Assembly (NCBI GenBank): GCA_034421295.1
Contig: DAOUKM010000012.1
Location: 62,001 to 126,000, forward strand
From: CAUZIR01 sp034421295
GTDB taxonomy: Bacteria > Chloroflexota > Dehalococcoidia > Lucifugimonadales > UBA2962
DNA: 64,000 bases
Reading direction: 5' to 3'
Shown here: positions 44,053 through 52,925 of the stretch, in pieces
Layout: the number at the start of each line of letters is the position of its first letter
How positions within the stretch are numbered: position 1 is the stretch's first letter
Made by a program: the position numbers and the translations under genes
The notes under the pieces: model-generated
What the model saw: only the letters and a program-made list of their open reading frames with translations
The model's database searches: none
What the model was told of the DNA's origin: nothing

Positions 44053-45216
44053 TCAGCTCACGCTGATGGATATTCCTATCTTCTGGGCTGCCTCGACGAT
44101 GGTGTCGGTCTGCGTCTCGAGCGCTACGATCGTGTCCAGCACGGATCGCCGTCCCTCCGAGGCGTCGGACACCCCCTCGCGCAGGTGCTGGTCGAAGGGG
44201 GCCTGGATCGTCTTTGCGAGCGCCACGCTCCTGACGATCTGCTCACTCAGCGTTTCGGCCAGGTCGGAATCCTCCGCTTCGATCAGATCACCTATACCGG
44301 GCCCTGAGACCCCGACGTACTCCCCGGTGTATACCATCTGTATGCCGCGGGCGTTGCCGACGATGTCGGCGACCGTGTTATCGGAGAAGCAGGAGTGCTC
44401 ATCCTCCTGGGAGCGCTCCTCGTAGGCAACGGTCATGCGCTCGCCGGCGAGCTCGCCTCTGCTCAGTTCGCCGATGCCGGTGATGATGTCCTTGAGGGCC
44501 GAGTCGACATCCTTGGCCACGAAGTCGGCCCTGAAGTTGCCCGCACGGCCCGGCGCCCAGGCATCTACCAGCCCCTGAAGATGCGTAAGGAGCAGGTCCG
44601 ATGCCACACGCAGGTAGGTGGCGCGCCGTTCGGCGTTGGGATTCGTGGTGTAGTCCTCGATGGGCCTGTCGCCCGGTCCGTCGTTGCTGAGGTCCTGGCC
44701 CCAGAGCAGGAACTCTATGGCGTGCCAGCCCGTGGAAACGTTCTCCTCGCCTCCCTGCTCGTTGAGGGACTCCAGCAGGGCAGCATCGATCACCGGGTAC
44801 TCTGCCTCCATGGCCACGATGCCCGCCGCCGGGTCCCCTTCGACGTAGTCGATATATGCCTCGTCGAGAGGCCAGGCGTTGATCAGCCCCTCGGGACCAT
44901 CGTCCGGGTTGTCTATCGGCCCATCGTAGAACCGGAACGCCTCGGTCGGACCGTAGTCGTCCCGGGCCACGAGCCAGGCCCTCTTTGCCGCCTCGAGCCT
45001 CGCCACGGTCGGGTCATCGAGGAACCTGTCTATGGCCTGGTCCATGGCCATGGCCGACGTCAGGCTCCGCGAATACAGCTCATGCACGCCATCGGCGTAG
45101 TTGAGCACCACCTGCTCCCTGAGGTCATCGCTCGCTCCCCCGCCACCGCAGGCGGCCGCCAGGGCAGCAAGCGCCAATAGCGCTACCAGGCCTATCGCTC
45201 TCTTTATCACTGTCAA
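44053..45216 (-). CDS. Imelysin-family iron uptake lipoprotein
   Basis: The 387-residue product has a signal peptide with a lipobox at Cys23 (ALAAAC) and the imelysin iron-site motif GWHAIEFLLWG at residues 163-173. The later helical segment holds the PIDNPDDGPEGL-like loop. It is the first gene of the imelysin-DUF1111-imelysin operon and follows an AT-rich leader with several palindromes. The family is called IrpA/ICMP in Vibrio-type uptake systems. Confidence 0.9.
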   Translation of the reverse strand: MTVIKRAIGLVALLALAALAAACGGGGASDDLREQVVLNYADGVHELYSRSLTSAMAMDQAIDRFLDDPTVARLEAAKRAWLVARDDYGPTEAFRFYDGPIDNPDDGPEGLINAWPLDEAYIDYVEGDPAAGIVAMEAEYPVIDAALLESLNEQGGEENVSTGWHAIEFLLWGQDLSNDGPGDRPIEDYTTNPNAERRATYLRVASDLLLTHLQGLVDAWAPGRAGNFRADFVAKDVDSALKDIITGIGELSRGELAGERMTVAYEERSQEDEHSCFSDNTVADIVGNARGIQMVYTGEYVGVSGPGIGDLIEAEDSDLAETLSEQIVRSVALAKTIQAPFDQHLREGVSDASEGRRSVLDTIVALETQTDTIVEAAQKIGISISVS

Positions 45217-45249
45217 TTTCCCCCAAATGCGCCGGTGCGTCCCAGAAGT

Positions 45250-45308
45250 CAGTACGTATATACTGTGCAGATTCGCATGAGCATACTAAGTATATTGCTT
45301 AGTTAAGC
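45250..45308 (-). promoter_or_regulatory. Palindrome cluster upstream of the imelysin operon
   Basis: Within an AT-rich 200-base gap lie three dyads: CAGTA-N6-TACTG (45250-45265), ATACTAAGTAT (45283-45293) and GCTTA-GT-TAAGC (45297-45308). A minus-strand -10-like TATACT (45294-45289) overlaps the middle dyad. The middle dyad core ATACTAAGTA recurs once more in this window, upstream of the ferritin and importer genes. These may be sites for an iron-dependent repressor. The rest of the gap to 45414 shows nothing else. Confidence 0.55.
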
Positions 45309-45414
45309 CATATCCAGTGGATAAGCATACAAAAACAAGGGCCTTTGTCAAGGTGTTCCTGCATCCCCGGAGCGGTTGTCACAGCCGTAGCGGGCCTGGC
45401 CTGATCCGGCGGGC

Positions 45415-46215
45415 TCACGGACCCGCCTGTCCGTCGAGGCGATACGGGTAGCAGACGGGCCGATGCGTCCGCGGGTCCAGCCCCACGACGGCGCCGATGC
45501 CGAAGACCTCCCTGAGCACGTCGGGCCTTATGACCTCGGGGGCCGGCGCATCGGAGTGGATGCGCCCGCGACTGAGGGCGATCAGCCTGGTGCAGTAGCG
45601 GGCCGCAAGGTTCAGGTCATGCAGAACCGCCACAACGGTCAGGCCACGCTGCTCGTTGAGGTCCGAGATCAGTTCCATGACCTCCATCTGGTGGCCCACG
45701 TCCAGAAACGTGACCGGCTCGTCCAGAAGCATGACCTGCGGCTCCTGGGCCAGAGACATGGCGACCCAGGCCCTCCTCACCTCACCGCCCGAAAGGGTGG
45801 ACAGCCGGCGCTCGGCCAGTCCGGACAGGCCGCACGCCTCGATAGCCGAGTCGACCACCTCGCGGTCCCGGACCCCGAATCGCATGGGCCATCGGACGTG
45901 AGGGTAGCGACCGAATCCGACCAGTTCGCGGACGCTGGTCTCAGGGGGGCATACCGGGCTCTGCACGAGCAACGACATGCGGCGCCCCAGGTCCGACCGG
46001 GAGAGATCCGAAAGCGCCCTGCCCCCGACGTAGACCCGTCCCTCCGAGGGTCTCAGCAGGCCCGCGATCACCTTGAGCAGGGTCGACTTACCCGACCCGT
46101 TTGGGCCGATCACACCGACCATCTCGCCCATGCCCACGCAGAGCCGGACGCCGCTCAGCGCGGGGCGGCGGCCGTAGACGGCACTCACATTCTCCAGTGC
46201 GATCTCTGCGACCAC
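45415..46215 (-). CDS. ABC transporter ATP-binding protein, FecE/FepC type
   Basis: The 266-residue ATPase of a heme or siderophore importer has Walker A GPNGSGKST (37-45), the Q-loop LVQSPV, the signature LSGGEVRRAWVAMSLA and Walker B VMLLDEPVTFLD. GTG 46215 gives the family N-terminus VVAEIALENVSAVYGRRPAL. The longer frame upstream overlaps the next gene and looks non-coding. It ends the importer operon after the extra membrane protein. Confidence 0.92.
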   Translation of the reverse strand: MVAEIALENVSAVYGRRPALSGVRLCVGMGEMVGVIGPNGSGKSTLLKVIAGLLRPSEGRVYVGGRALSDLSRSDLGRRMSLLVQSPVCPPETSVRELVGFGRYPHVRWPMRFGVRDREVVDSAIEACGLSGLAERRLSTLSGGEVRRAWVAMSLAQEPQVMLLDEPVTFLDVGHQMEVMELISDLNEQRGLTVVAVLHDLNLAARYCTRLIALSRGRIHSDAPAPEVIRPDVLREVFGIGAVVGLDPRTHRPVCYPYRLDGQAGP

Positions 46216-46238
46216 GGACAGCGGACCTCGGGGCGCCG

Positions 46239-46949
46239 CTACGTCCCACGATGCGGACGACCGAAGGTCTCCGCAAAGTACCGTTCCACCCTCCCGGTCG
46301 CCAGCATCGACCCGACGGCCGCCAGCCACAGGAAGAACCCGGTGCCCACCACCGGGTGCACCAGCGTCGCCGCGTCCAGCCAGATGAACTGCATCGCGAT
46401 GCCGAGCGCCGCGGACGCCGGCGCGATCTTTCGCAGCGCGAATCCGGCCCGCCACTGGTAGCGGGCCGCCACCAGGAGCGCGGCACCGGCGACGGCAAAT
46501 CCCGCCTTGCCGACGATCCAGCGCAGCTCGTACGCCGCCTCCACCGACGACGGCACCGTCACCGCCTCCCCGGGAGCAAAGTAAGAGGCGATCAGGATCG
46601 CGGCGCCTCCAGAGGCCACCGTCAGGACCCCGGATAAGGCGAGAAGATACGGTACGAGCGGCGTACCGAGGCGGCTTCGGATGATCCAGGTCCGGGCAAG
46701 AAGCCACGCGGCGGCGATGAGCGTTACGCCGGAGATGCACCGCGCTGCGGCTGAGGCCGCGTACATCGCCCTGCCATCGGCGACCGCGCCGAGGGACCCG
46801 GCCATCGTCGGCTGGTCCGCGTCCGCAGCGACCCGGGTGATCACCATCGCGACGGTGGCCGCGGCCGATGCCAGCAGGAACACGCCGGCGATGCGAGCGG
46901 CGTCGTTCCCGGGCGCGGTCGCGGAGGACCCCCGTCCCGAATCGGTCAT
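46239..46949 (-). CDS. DUF4386-like membrane protein in the importer operon
   Basis: The 236-residue product has about six hydrophobic segments (for example AARIAGVFLLASAAATVAMV). It resembles DUF4386 membrane proteins, whose function is unknown. Its ATG at 46949 overlaps the permease TGA, and it ends 23 bases before the ATPase start, so it is translated within the importer unit. Such a gene between permease and ATPase is unusual. Confidence 0.72.
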   Translation of the reverse strand: MTDSGRGSSATAPGNDAARIAGVFLLASAAATVAMVITRVAADADQPTMAGSLGAVADGRAMYAASAAARCISGVTLIAAAWLLARTWIIRSRLGTPLVPYLLALSGVLTVASGGAAILIASYFAPGEAVTVPSSVEAAYELRWIVGKAGFAVAGAALLVAARYQWRAGFALRKIAPASAALGIAMQFIWLDAATLVHPVVGTGFFLWLAAVGSMLATGRVERYFAETFGRPHRGT

Positions 46950-48001
46950 CAGGCTTCCGCACCTCCCACGTACCGCATCCTGTAGAGCATCAGCACGAAC
47001 AGCGGGCCGCCGACCAGCGCGGTGATGACGCCCACGGGGATCTCGAGCGGCGAGATGACCATGCGCGCTCCGAGATCCGCCCAGACCATCAGGGACGCCC
47101 CGCCAATGGCCGATGCGGCCAATATGTAGGCTTGGCCGTGCCCGCCCGCAGACCTTGCCAGAAACGGCACTATCAGGCCGACGAATCCCACCAGGCCCGC
47201 TACGCTCACGGCGGAGGCCACCAGCAGAGATGCCACCGCCATGGCGGCGATCCGGGTTGCCTCCGCCGGGACTCCGAGCACCCTTGCGGTCTGATCGCCC
47301 AGTCTCATCACATCCAGCCGCCCGGCCAGCGCCAGCGCACCTATCAATCCCACGAGGCTGTACGGCCATATCATCTCGGCGTGGTCCCAGCTGCGGCCCG
47401 CGAGCGTTCCGCCCATCCACAGCACGACGGGCTGCACGCGGTCGCTGAAGATCGACATCAGTGCAAGGCTGAAGGTGCCGAGCATCGTCGTTACGGCCAC
47501 CCCGGCCAGCACCATGCGGACCGGGGAGGTCCCCACGCTGGGCTGCCAGGAAAGGACATATACGAGGGCCATGGCGGCCGCCGCGCCGAAGAAGGCCACC
47601 AGGGGCAGGAAGAAGGGAAGACCCGGCACCGCCGCGAGCACGACGGTCGCCGCCAGACCCGCCCCCGCCGTGACGCCGACCACCGTGGGCGCCGCAAGTG
47701 GGCTGCGCATGGCACCCTGAAGGAGCGCGCCCGCGACCGCAAGGTTCATGCCGACAAGACCCGCGACCACCGCCCTGGGCACACGCAGATTCCAGACTAT
47801 CTGGCGCGGCGCGCGCTCGGCCTCGCCCGCGATGGCCGCCAGCACCTCCGATGGGCTCACGAACACGGCCCCGTAGACGGTGGCCGCGACGAGCCCTGCG
47901 GCGAGCGTGGCCAGTCCTGCAGCGAGGACTGACGCCTGCCGTCCAACCGGCAGGCCGCCCGCGCGGCGCACAGCCTTCACCGCCGTCAGTGGCAGGGCCA
48001 C
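46949..48001 (-). CDS. Iron/heme ABC transporter permease, FecCD family
   Basis: The 350-residue permease has about nine membrane segments and the FecCD blocks RVPRAVVAGLVGMNLAVAGA, SPLAAPTVVGVTAGAGL and GLVGFVGLIVPFLARSAGGH. The long cytoplasmic coupling region ends near LEIPVGVITALVGGPLFVLM. It follows the binding-protein gene by 12 bases. Confidence 0.93.
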   Translation of the reverse strand: MALPLTAVKAVRRAGGLPVGRQASVLAAGLATLAAGLVAATVYGAVFVSPSEVLAAIAGEAERAPRQIVWNLRVPRAVVAGLVGMNLAVAGALLQGAMRSPLAAPTVVGVTAGAGLAATVVLAAVPGLPFFLPLVAFFGAAAAMALVYVLSWQPSVGTSPVRMVLAGVAVTTMLGTFSLALMSIFSDRVQPVVLWMGGTLAGRSWDHAEMIWPYSLVGLIGALALAGRLDVMRLGDQTARVLGVPAEATRIAAMAVASLLVASAVSVAGLVGFVGLIVPFLARSAGGHGQAYILAASAIGGASLMVWADLGARMVISPLEIPVGVITALVGGPLFVLMLYRMRYVGGAEA

Positions 48002-48013
48002 GCCCCCGCTGCG

Positions 48014-49243
48014 CTAGCGCCCTTCATCCGGGTACAGCAGCGGACGGAGCTCCTGCAGGGCCCAGACGACGCGCGGGCCCGGGTAGCGCAGGTACAGCCA
48101 CTCGGACACCTCGTGCACCCGTCCCTCCTCGACCGCCCGCAGGCCCGACCATGCCGGATTCGAGAACAGCGATCGGAAGCTCTCCTCGCGGACCCCTCTC
48201 GGCCCGCCGTGACGCATTACGAGGATCACGTCCGGGTCTCTCTCGACGGCCTTCTCAAGGGAGAGCGGCGTAAACGCCGGGTCCGGGATCCCCCGGTAGA
48301 CGTAGGCGGGATCGCCCCTGGTGATCACGTCCCCGCCGAGCATCTCGATCATGCTCCCCAGATAGGAGCCCGGGGTAAAGGCCAGGAACTCCTCTGCCGT
48401 GCCGAAGATCGCGAATACCCTGGGGCCCCGATCGGGCAGACCCGCCGTCTGTCCGGCGATCCTCTCGCGCAGTGTCGATACCGCAGCGGCGGCCGTCTCT
48501 TCACACCCAACCAGTTCCCCGAAGAGCTCGATCTTGGCCAGCACGCCCTGAACATCGGTCACGTCGTAGACCAGGACCGGTATCCCGAGGGCCGCCTGGA
48601 TCGGCTCGGCGAACCTGCCATAGGTGGGGGAAGTGATGACCAGGTCGGGCGCCGCCACAGCCAGCTGCTCCAGGTTGGGGCCCGTCGCGTGGGACACCGC
48701 TACGACCTGGATATCGTGCGCCTCGGGCGGATAGACGAACTCCAGCGGTATATCGGGACGGGCGACGGGGACGTGCCCGCATTCCATAAGCGCCTCGACC
48801 ATCCAGGCGTTCGTGACCGCAACCCGCTGCGGGGCGTACGGAATCTCGACCTCCCGGCGGAAATCATCGGTGACGGTGCGCGTTTCCGGTTCCGGCGTGG
48901 CCGTCGGGGCGGGGCGTGGCGTGGCAGTTGCCGTAGGCGTTACGACCACCTCCACCTCCACCTGTTTCTCTATCACCACGGGCGTTGGGGACGGCCCCGC
49001 CGTCGGGGTTGCGACCACCTCCACCTGCCTTTCGACGACGACCGGCGTCGCGGAAGGTCCCGGGCTGGCGGTCACGACCACGGTGACCTGCTTTTCGATC
49101 ACGACCGGGCTCTGTTCCCTGGGGGCGGACTCGACCGATGTCGCCGCCGGGGTGGCGGTGGCCCCGGGACCCGAACCGCAGGCTACCCCGAGCACGAGGG
49201 CGCATCCCGAGAGTGCGACCATGATCCATCGAACGATCCGCAT
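48014..49243 (-). CDS. Iron/heme-binding lipoprotein with repeated EKQV linker
   Basis: The 409-residue lipoprotein (lipobox LGVAC near residue 22) has a linker with three similar VV(I/V)E(K/R)QV strands separated by Pro/Thr spacers (about 46-105). The type III solute-binding domain follows (RRVAVTNAWMVEALMECG seen in part, then PDLVITSPTYGRFAEPIQAA). It resembles FepB/BtuF-type receptors. The linker type is common in Chloroflexota surface proteins. It starts the importer operon, divergent from ferritin. Confidence 0.9.
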   Translation of the reverse strand: MRIVRWIMVALSGCALVLGVACGSGPGATATPAATSVESAPREQSPVVIEKQVTVVVTASPGPSATPVVVERQVEVVATPTAGPSPTPVVIEKQVEVEVVVTPTATATPRPAPTATPEPETRTVTDDFRREVEIPYAPQRVAVTNAWMVEALMECGHVPVARPDIPLEFVYPPEAHDIQVVAVSHATGPNLEQLAVAAPDLVITSPTYGRFAEPIQAALGIPVLVYDVTDVQGVLAKIELFGELVGCEETAAAAVSTLRERIAGQTAGLPDRGPRVFAIFGTAEEFLAFTPGSYLGSMIEMLGGDVITRGDPAYVYRGIPDPAFTPLSLEKAVERDPDVILVMRHGGPRGVREESFRSLFSNPAWSGLRAVEEGRVHEVSEWLYLRYPGPRVVWALQELRPLLYPDEGR

Positions 49244-49784
49244 CTAGCTGACTCCTTGAAACCGGCCTCCCGTGACGCCCGGAGCGGCCTGCGGCACCCC
49301 GGGATAACGCGATCCGACAGTGGTAATATGGCGCGACCGGAGCGCTTTCCGGACCGACTCAAGTTAGTCTAGCGTAAGCGATCGTATAAATGCCATCTAC
49401 TTTTTCTAATACGGGTATACTAAGTACATGTATTTATGCGCACTAGCACCTGGTTGTGCTCCCGGAGATACCGGGCGTACAGGCCCGGCTGCAGGAAGAG
49501 TTCCGGCAACCGTCCGTGAGCCGCACGACCGCCCGCTTCGTTGATCGTCCATGCCGGCGAGCCGGCCTCCCCTGCAGCTCTTCGCCCCCATCGGGCCATC
49601 CACCAAGCCGCCGCACGCGTTTCGTAAGCTGAGCAGGACAATCCGATGACAACCGGCCATGGTGTCGGACAGGGCGGGCCCTCGTCCCCCGATCTTCCGG
49701 GGGGCTTTGCGGGACGGACCTGCGAGGCGAGGACCGCGTGACCGGGCACCTGCCGCACAGACAAAGACCTTAAGGAGACAGGCG
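49244..49784. other. 540-base divergent control region between importer and ferritin
   Basis: No convincing gene was seen, although a short minus-strand frame exists at about 49406-49828. The part from 49360 to 49440 is AT-rich and holds the shared palindrome ATACTAAGTA. A possible hairpin CCCCCG-ATCTTC-CGGGGG (49686-49703), followed by CTTT, lies in front of ferritin. Confidence 0.5.
49417..49427. promoter_or_regulatory. Second copy of the ATACTAAGTA palindrome
   Basis: The bases ATACTAAGTAC match the imelysin-side site (45283-45293) in 10 of 11 positions. TATACT (49416-49421) overlaps it and could be a -10 box for the ferritin direction. Its place between two iron-related genes supports a common regulator. 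Confidence 0.55.
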
Positions 49785-50279
49785 ATGCTGAGCACCCGAA
49801 TGGAGACCGCCCTCAACGACCAGATCAACCTCGAACTGCAGTCGGCCTACGCCTACCTGGGCATGTCACTGGACATGGGACAGGCCGATTTCACCGGCGC
49901 CGCAGCCTGGCTGCGCCTTCAGTACGAGGAAGAACTCTCCCACGCCTTTAAGATCATCGGCTACGTCCAGGACCGGATGGGCAGGGTGCGCCTCGATTCC
50001 ATCGACGCTCCCGGAGACGGCTACGAACAGCCGCTGGACGCCTTCCGCGCCGCACTGGAGCATGAAAAGAGGGTCACCAAGGCGATCAACGATGTCCTGG
50101 CTATCGCGCGTGACGAAGACGACACCGCCACCGTGAACCTTCTGGCCTGGTTCGTGGACGAGCAGGTGGAGGAAGAGGCCTCCGCGTCGGCCGTGATCGC
50201 CAGACTGGAGCTGGCCGGCTCCAACAGTGCGGCCATACTGCTGGTTGATTCGGAGCTGGCGAGCCGCTCGTCGAGCTGA
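49785..50279 (+). CDS. Ferritin
   Basis: The 164-residue four-helix protein stores iron. I chose ATG 49785 with AAGGAG eight bases upstream. Residues of the ferroxidase centre are visible: E17 region (NLELQSAYAYLGMS), EEELSHAFKIIGY (Glu and His) and WFVDEQVEEEA. The family length is about 165. It is divergent from the iron importer. Confidence 0.93.
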   Translation: MLSTRMETALNDQINLELQSAYAYLGMSLDMGQADFTGAAAWLRLQYEEELSHAFKIIGYVQDRMGRVRLDSIDAPGDGYEQPLDAFRAALEHEKRVTKAINDVLAIARDEDDTATVNLLAWFVDEQVEEEASASAVIARLELAGSNSAAILLVDSELASRSSS

Positions 50280-50429
50280 CCGCACCCCGGTCCATTTCAC
50301 AGCGGCAGGCCAGCCGGCCTGCGGCGGGGTGCCGCGGCCATGGTGCGCTACCTTGGGGGCAGCCGGATCGCGACTTGCCGGCGATGAAGGGCCAACCCAC
50401 CGGCTTGCGCACCGCGCCACTCGTCCGGG

Positions 50430-51758
50430 GTGCCCGCCGGGCGCCCCGAGCCGTTACAATTCCTCAGTCCCGTGCAGATTCGCAGAAAAAAATTGCGCTT
50501 ACACGGCGCTGAGTCACCCGGCGTCTTCACCACCGGAGCCACCCTTGATTCGCAGGATCCGTCAGCACCTGCCACCGACGCTCGCGGTCGACCCCGCCCG
50601 TCCCCTGGCCTCCTGGCTCTGGCGGCGGGCTGCCTGGCCGCCCTGATCGCCGCGGCCGCCTGCAGCGGAGCACCGGCGGCCCAGCCCGGCGACACGCCCG
50701 AGACCGGTGCAACAGAGCCCGCGGCCGCCGCCGACAGCGTCGGCACCTTCACACTGACCGGGGAGATGAACAACGACCGCCAGTACCACGCCTCGGTCAA
50801 GCTCTCCGACGGACGGGTCATGGCCGTCGGCGGACGCGGCAAGGGCGTCAGCGAGTGGCCCATCGTCCACCGAACCGCCGAGATCTACGACCCGTCGACC
50901 GGGCGGTGGACGAGGACCGGATCGACGGAGGATGACCGCCAGTTCCCGACGATCGCAGAGCTTCCAGACGGCCGCGTGCTCCTGGCCGGGGGCAACGACA
51001 ACCGGCTCGATCCGCACAAGACCGCGGAGGTCTGGGACCCGGAGACAGGGGAGTGGAGCCCCACCGGAGAGATGCTCCGCCACCGCGAGCAGGGTGCCGC
51101 GGTCGTCCTTGGCGACGGCCGCGTGATAGTCACCGGGGGCAAGAGCAAAACGTTCCAGCAGCAGGCCCACTCGGAGATCTACGACCCGGAGACAGAGGAG
51201 TGGACGCTGACCTCGGAGATGGAGGCGGGCCGGGCACTGCATACGGCAACACTGCTCGCCGACGGCCGCGTCCTTGTGACCGGAGGCGGCAAGTTCGACG
51301 GCCCCTACCATGCCACAGCCGAGGTCTACGACCCGGGCACCGACGCATGGTCGCCCGCAGGGGAGATGAGCACGAGCCGCGCACTGCACACCGCAACGCT
51401 CCTCGCCGACGGCCGCGTCCTGGTGGCAGGGGGGCTGGGCAAGCGCTCCAGCGCCGAGATCTACGACCCGGAGAACAACTCCTGGTCGCCCGCGGGGGAG
51501 ATGTCGATCTCCCGCGCAGAGCACACGGCCACGCTGCTGACCGACGGGCGGGTGCTCCTCGCCGGAGGGGTCGGAAAGCGCCAGTCGGCCGAGCTGTACG
51601 ACCCGGAGACCAACGCCTGGCAGTCGGCCGGCGACATGAACTTCGACCGCTACAGGTACACGGCCACGCTGCTGGACGACGGACGCGTCCTGCTGGTCGG
51701 GGGCCAGAGCGGGATCGCCGAGACCGTACTGGCCGAGACGGAGCTGTACACGCCGTAG
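50430..51758 (+). CDS. Kelch-repeat lipoprotein
   Basis: The product has a hydrophobic segment with a lipobox (IAAAAC) and about seven Kelch-type blades, seen as repeats of HTATLLADGRVLVAGG and (A)EIYDP. Kelch propellers mediate protein binding or enzymatic roles. The start is uncertain: GTG 50430, GTG 50472 and TTG 50493 all lack a clear ribosome binding site. The TAG (51756-51758) overlaps the start region of the next gene. Confidence 0.8.
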   Translation: MPAGRPEPLQFLSPVQIRRKKLRLHGAESPGVFTTGATLDSQDPSAPATDARGRPRPSPGLLALAAGCLAALIAAAACSGAPAAQPGDTPETGATEPAAAADSVGTFTLTGEMNNDRQYHASVKLSDGRVMAVGGRGKGVSEWPIVHRTAEIYDPSTGRWTRTGSTEDDRQFPTIAELPDGRVLLAGGNDNRLDPHKTAEVWDPETGEWSPTGEMLRHREQGAAVVLGDGRVIVTGGKSKTFQQQAHSEIYDPETEEWTLTSEMEAGRALHTATLLADGRVLVTGGGKFDGPYHATAEVYDPGTDAWSPAGEMSTSRALHTATLLADGRVLVAGGLGKRSSAEIYDPENNSWSPAGEMSISRAEHTATLLTDGRVLLAGGVGKRQSAELYDPETNAWQSAGDMNFDRYRYTATLLDDGRVLLVGGQSGIAETVLAETELYTP

Positions 51759-52789
51759 CCGCCGATATCGACCTGGACCGCCTGCTCAGGCGGACCTCCC
51801 GCGCCTTCTACCTGTCGATCCGCGTCCTGCCGGGTCCGCTGCGGGGACCGGTCGGCCTCGCCTACCTGCTGGCGCGGGCGGCGGACACGATCTCCGACGC
51901 CCGCGCAATCCCGCCGGACCGCCGCCTCGCACACCTGGTCACGCTCAGGGAGCAGATAAATGGTCCCTGGTCGGCCGGGGCCCTGGAGCCGATCGCGGCC
52001 GATGTCCTCAAGGCCGAGGCAACGCGGGCAGAGGCCGACCTGCTGGGCTCGCTCATCGCGCTGCTGGAAGAGCTCGACGGCGCGGACCCTGCCGACCGCG
52101 GGCGCATCCGCAGCGTCGTCACAACGCTGACAGAGGGCATGGAGATGGACCTGTCCTCGTTCCCGCCGGGCGAGCCGGGCAAGGTCGCCGCCCTGGCGGA
52201 CGCTGCGGCGCTGGACCGCTATACGTACCTTGTCGCCGGCTGCGTGGGGGCTTTCTGGACGCAGATGTGCGCGGCCCACACGCCTGCCCTTTCCGGCTGG
52301 GACATCGATTCGATGAGCGAGACGGGCGTTCGCTTCGGCAAGGCCCTTCAGCTGACCAACGTGCTGCGCGACGTTCCCGCCGACCTTCGGGCCGGCCGGT
52401 GCTACCTACCCCTCGACCGGCTCGGGGAGCTGGGCCTTGCGCCGGCCGACCTGCTCAATCCAGACAACTCAGAGAGGGCGCTGCCGGCCCTTACCGAATG
52501 GATAAAGGTCGCCCTGGGTCACTACGGCGAGGCGCAGCGCTATGTGCTGGCGATACCGGGTGGTCAGCGCCGCCTGAGGCTGGCCGCGCTGTGGCCGGTC
52601 CTGATGGGCCTTGAGACCCTGGCGATCCTCGCCCGCCGCCCAGGGTGGCTCACCGGGGGCGAACGGGCCAGGGTATCGCGCAGGTGGGTCTACTCGATGA
52701 TGGGTCGTTCGGCCCTTGTCTGCTCTTCGGACCGGGTCATCGAGCGCTGGATGGCCGGGCTCTCCGGGAGGGTCGCTGCGACCCTCTGA
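51755..52789 (+). CDS. Squalene/phytoene synthase family protein, start codon unclear
   Basis: The product has LLRRTSRAFYLSIRVLP, the first Asp-rich motif ADTISD, the second motif NVLRDVPADLRAGRCYLPLD and an overall length of about 340 residues. Family members join two prenyl diphosphates into squalene or phytoene. No ATG, GTG or TTG occurs in this frame from about 51600 to well past the first Asp-rich motif. Candidate starts are GTA 51755, which overlaps the Kelch stop (GTAG), or CTG 51773. A frameshift from the Kelch gene is also possible. Stop is at 52787-52789. Confidence 0.85.
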   Translation, partial: VAADIDLDRLLRRTSRAFYLSIRVLPGPLRGPVGLAYLLARAADTISDARAIPPDRRLAHLVTLREQINGPWSAGALEPIAADVLKAEATRAEADLLGSLIALLEELDGADPADRGRIRSVVTTLTEGMEMDLSSFPPGEPGKVAALADAAALDRYTYLVAGCVGAFWTQMCAAHTPALSGWDIDSMSETGVRFGKALQLTNVLRDVPADLRAGRCYLPLDRLGELGLAPADLLNPDNSERALPALTEWIKVALGHYGEAQRYVLAIPGGQRRLRLAALWPVLMGLETLAILARRPGWLTGGERARVSRRWVYSMMGRSALVCSSDRVIERWMAGLSGRVAATL

Positions 52790-52925
52790 CCCCGGCTCGT
52801 CCACTGTCCGGTCGGCCGACCCGAAGTTGACGGGCCACCTGCCCCGTGTTAAAACGACCACGCCCCGGCGAGGCGGTGCCACCGCCGCTCCCGCCATAGG
52901 GCAACAGCGCATCCGGGGAGGGGCA

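Noticed and set aside
45415..46962. A 515-residue version of the ABC ATPase
   Set aside because: The first 249 residues overlap the membrane-protein gene in another frame and have no ATPase features; GTG 46215 matches the family start.
49406..49828. A minus-strand open frame between importer and ferritin
   Set aside because: It overlaps the ferritin gene, has no family match that I recognise and lacks a ribosome binding site.
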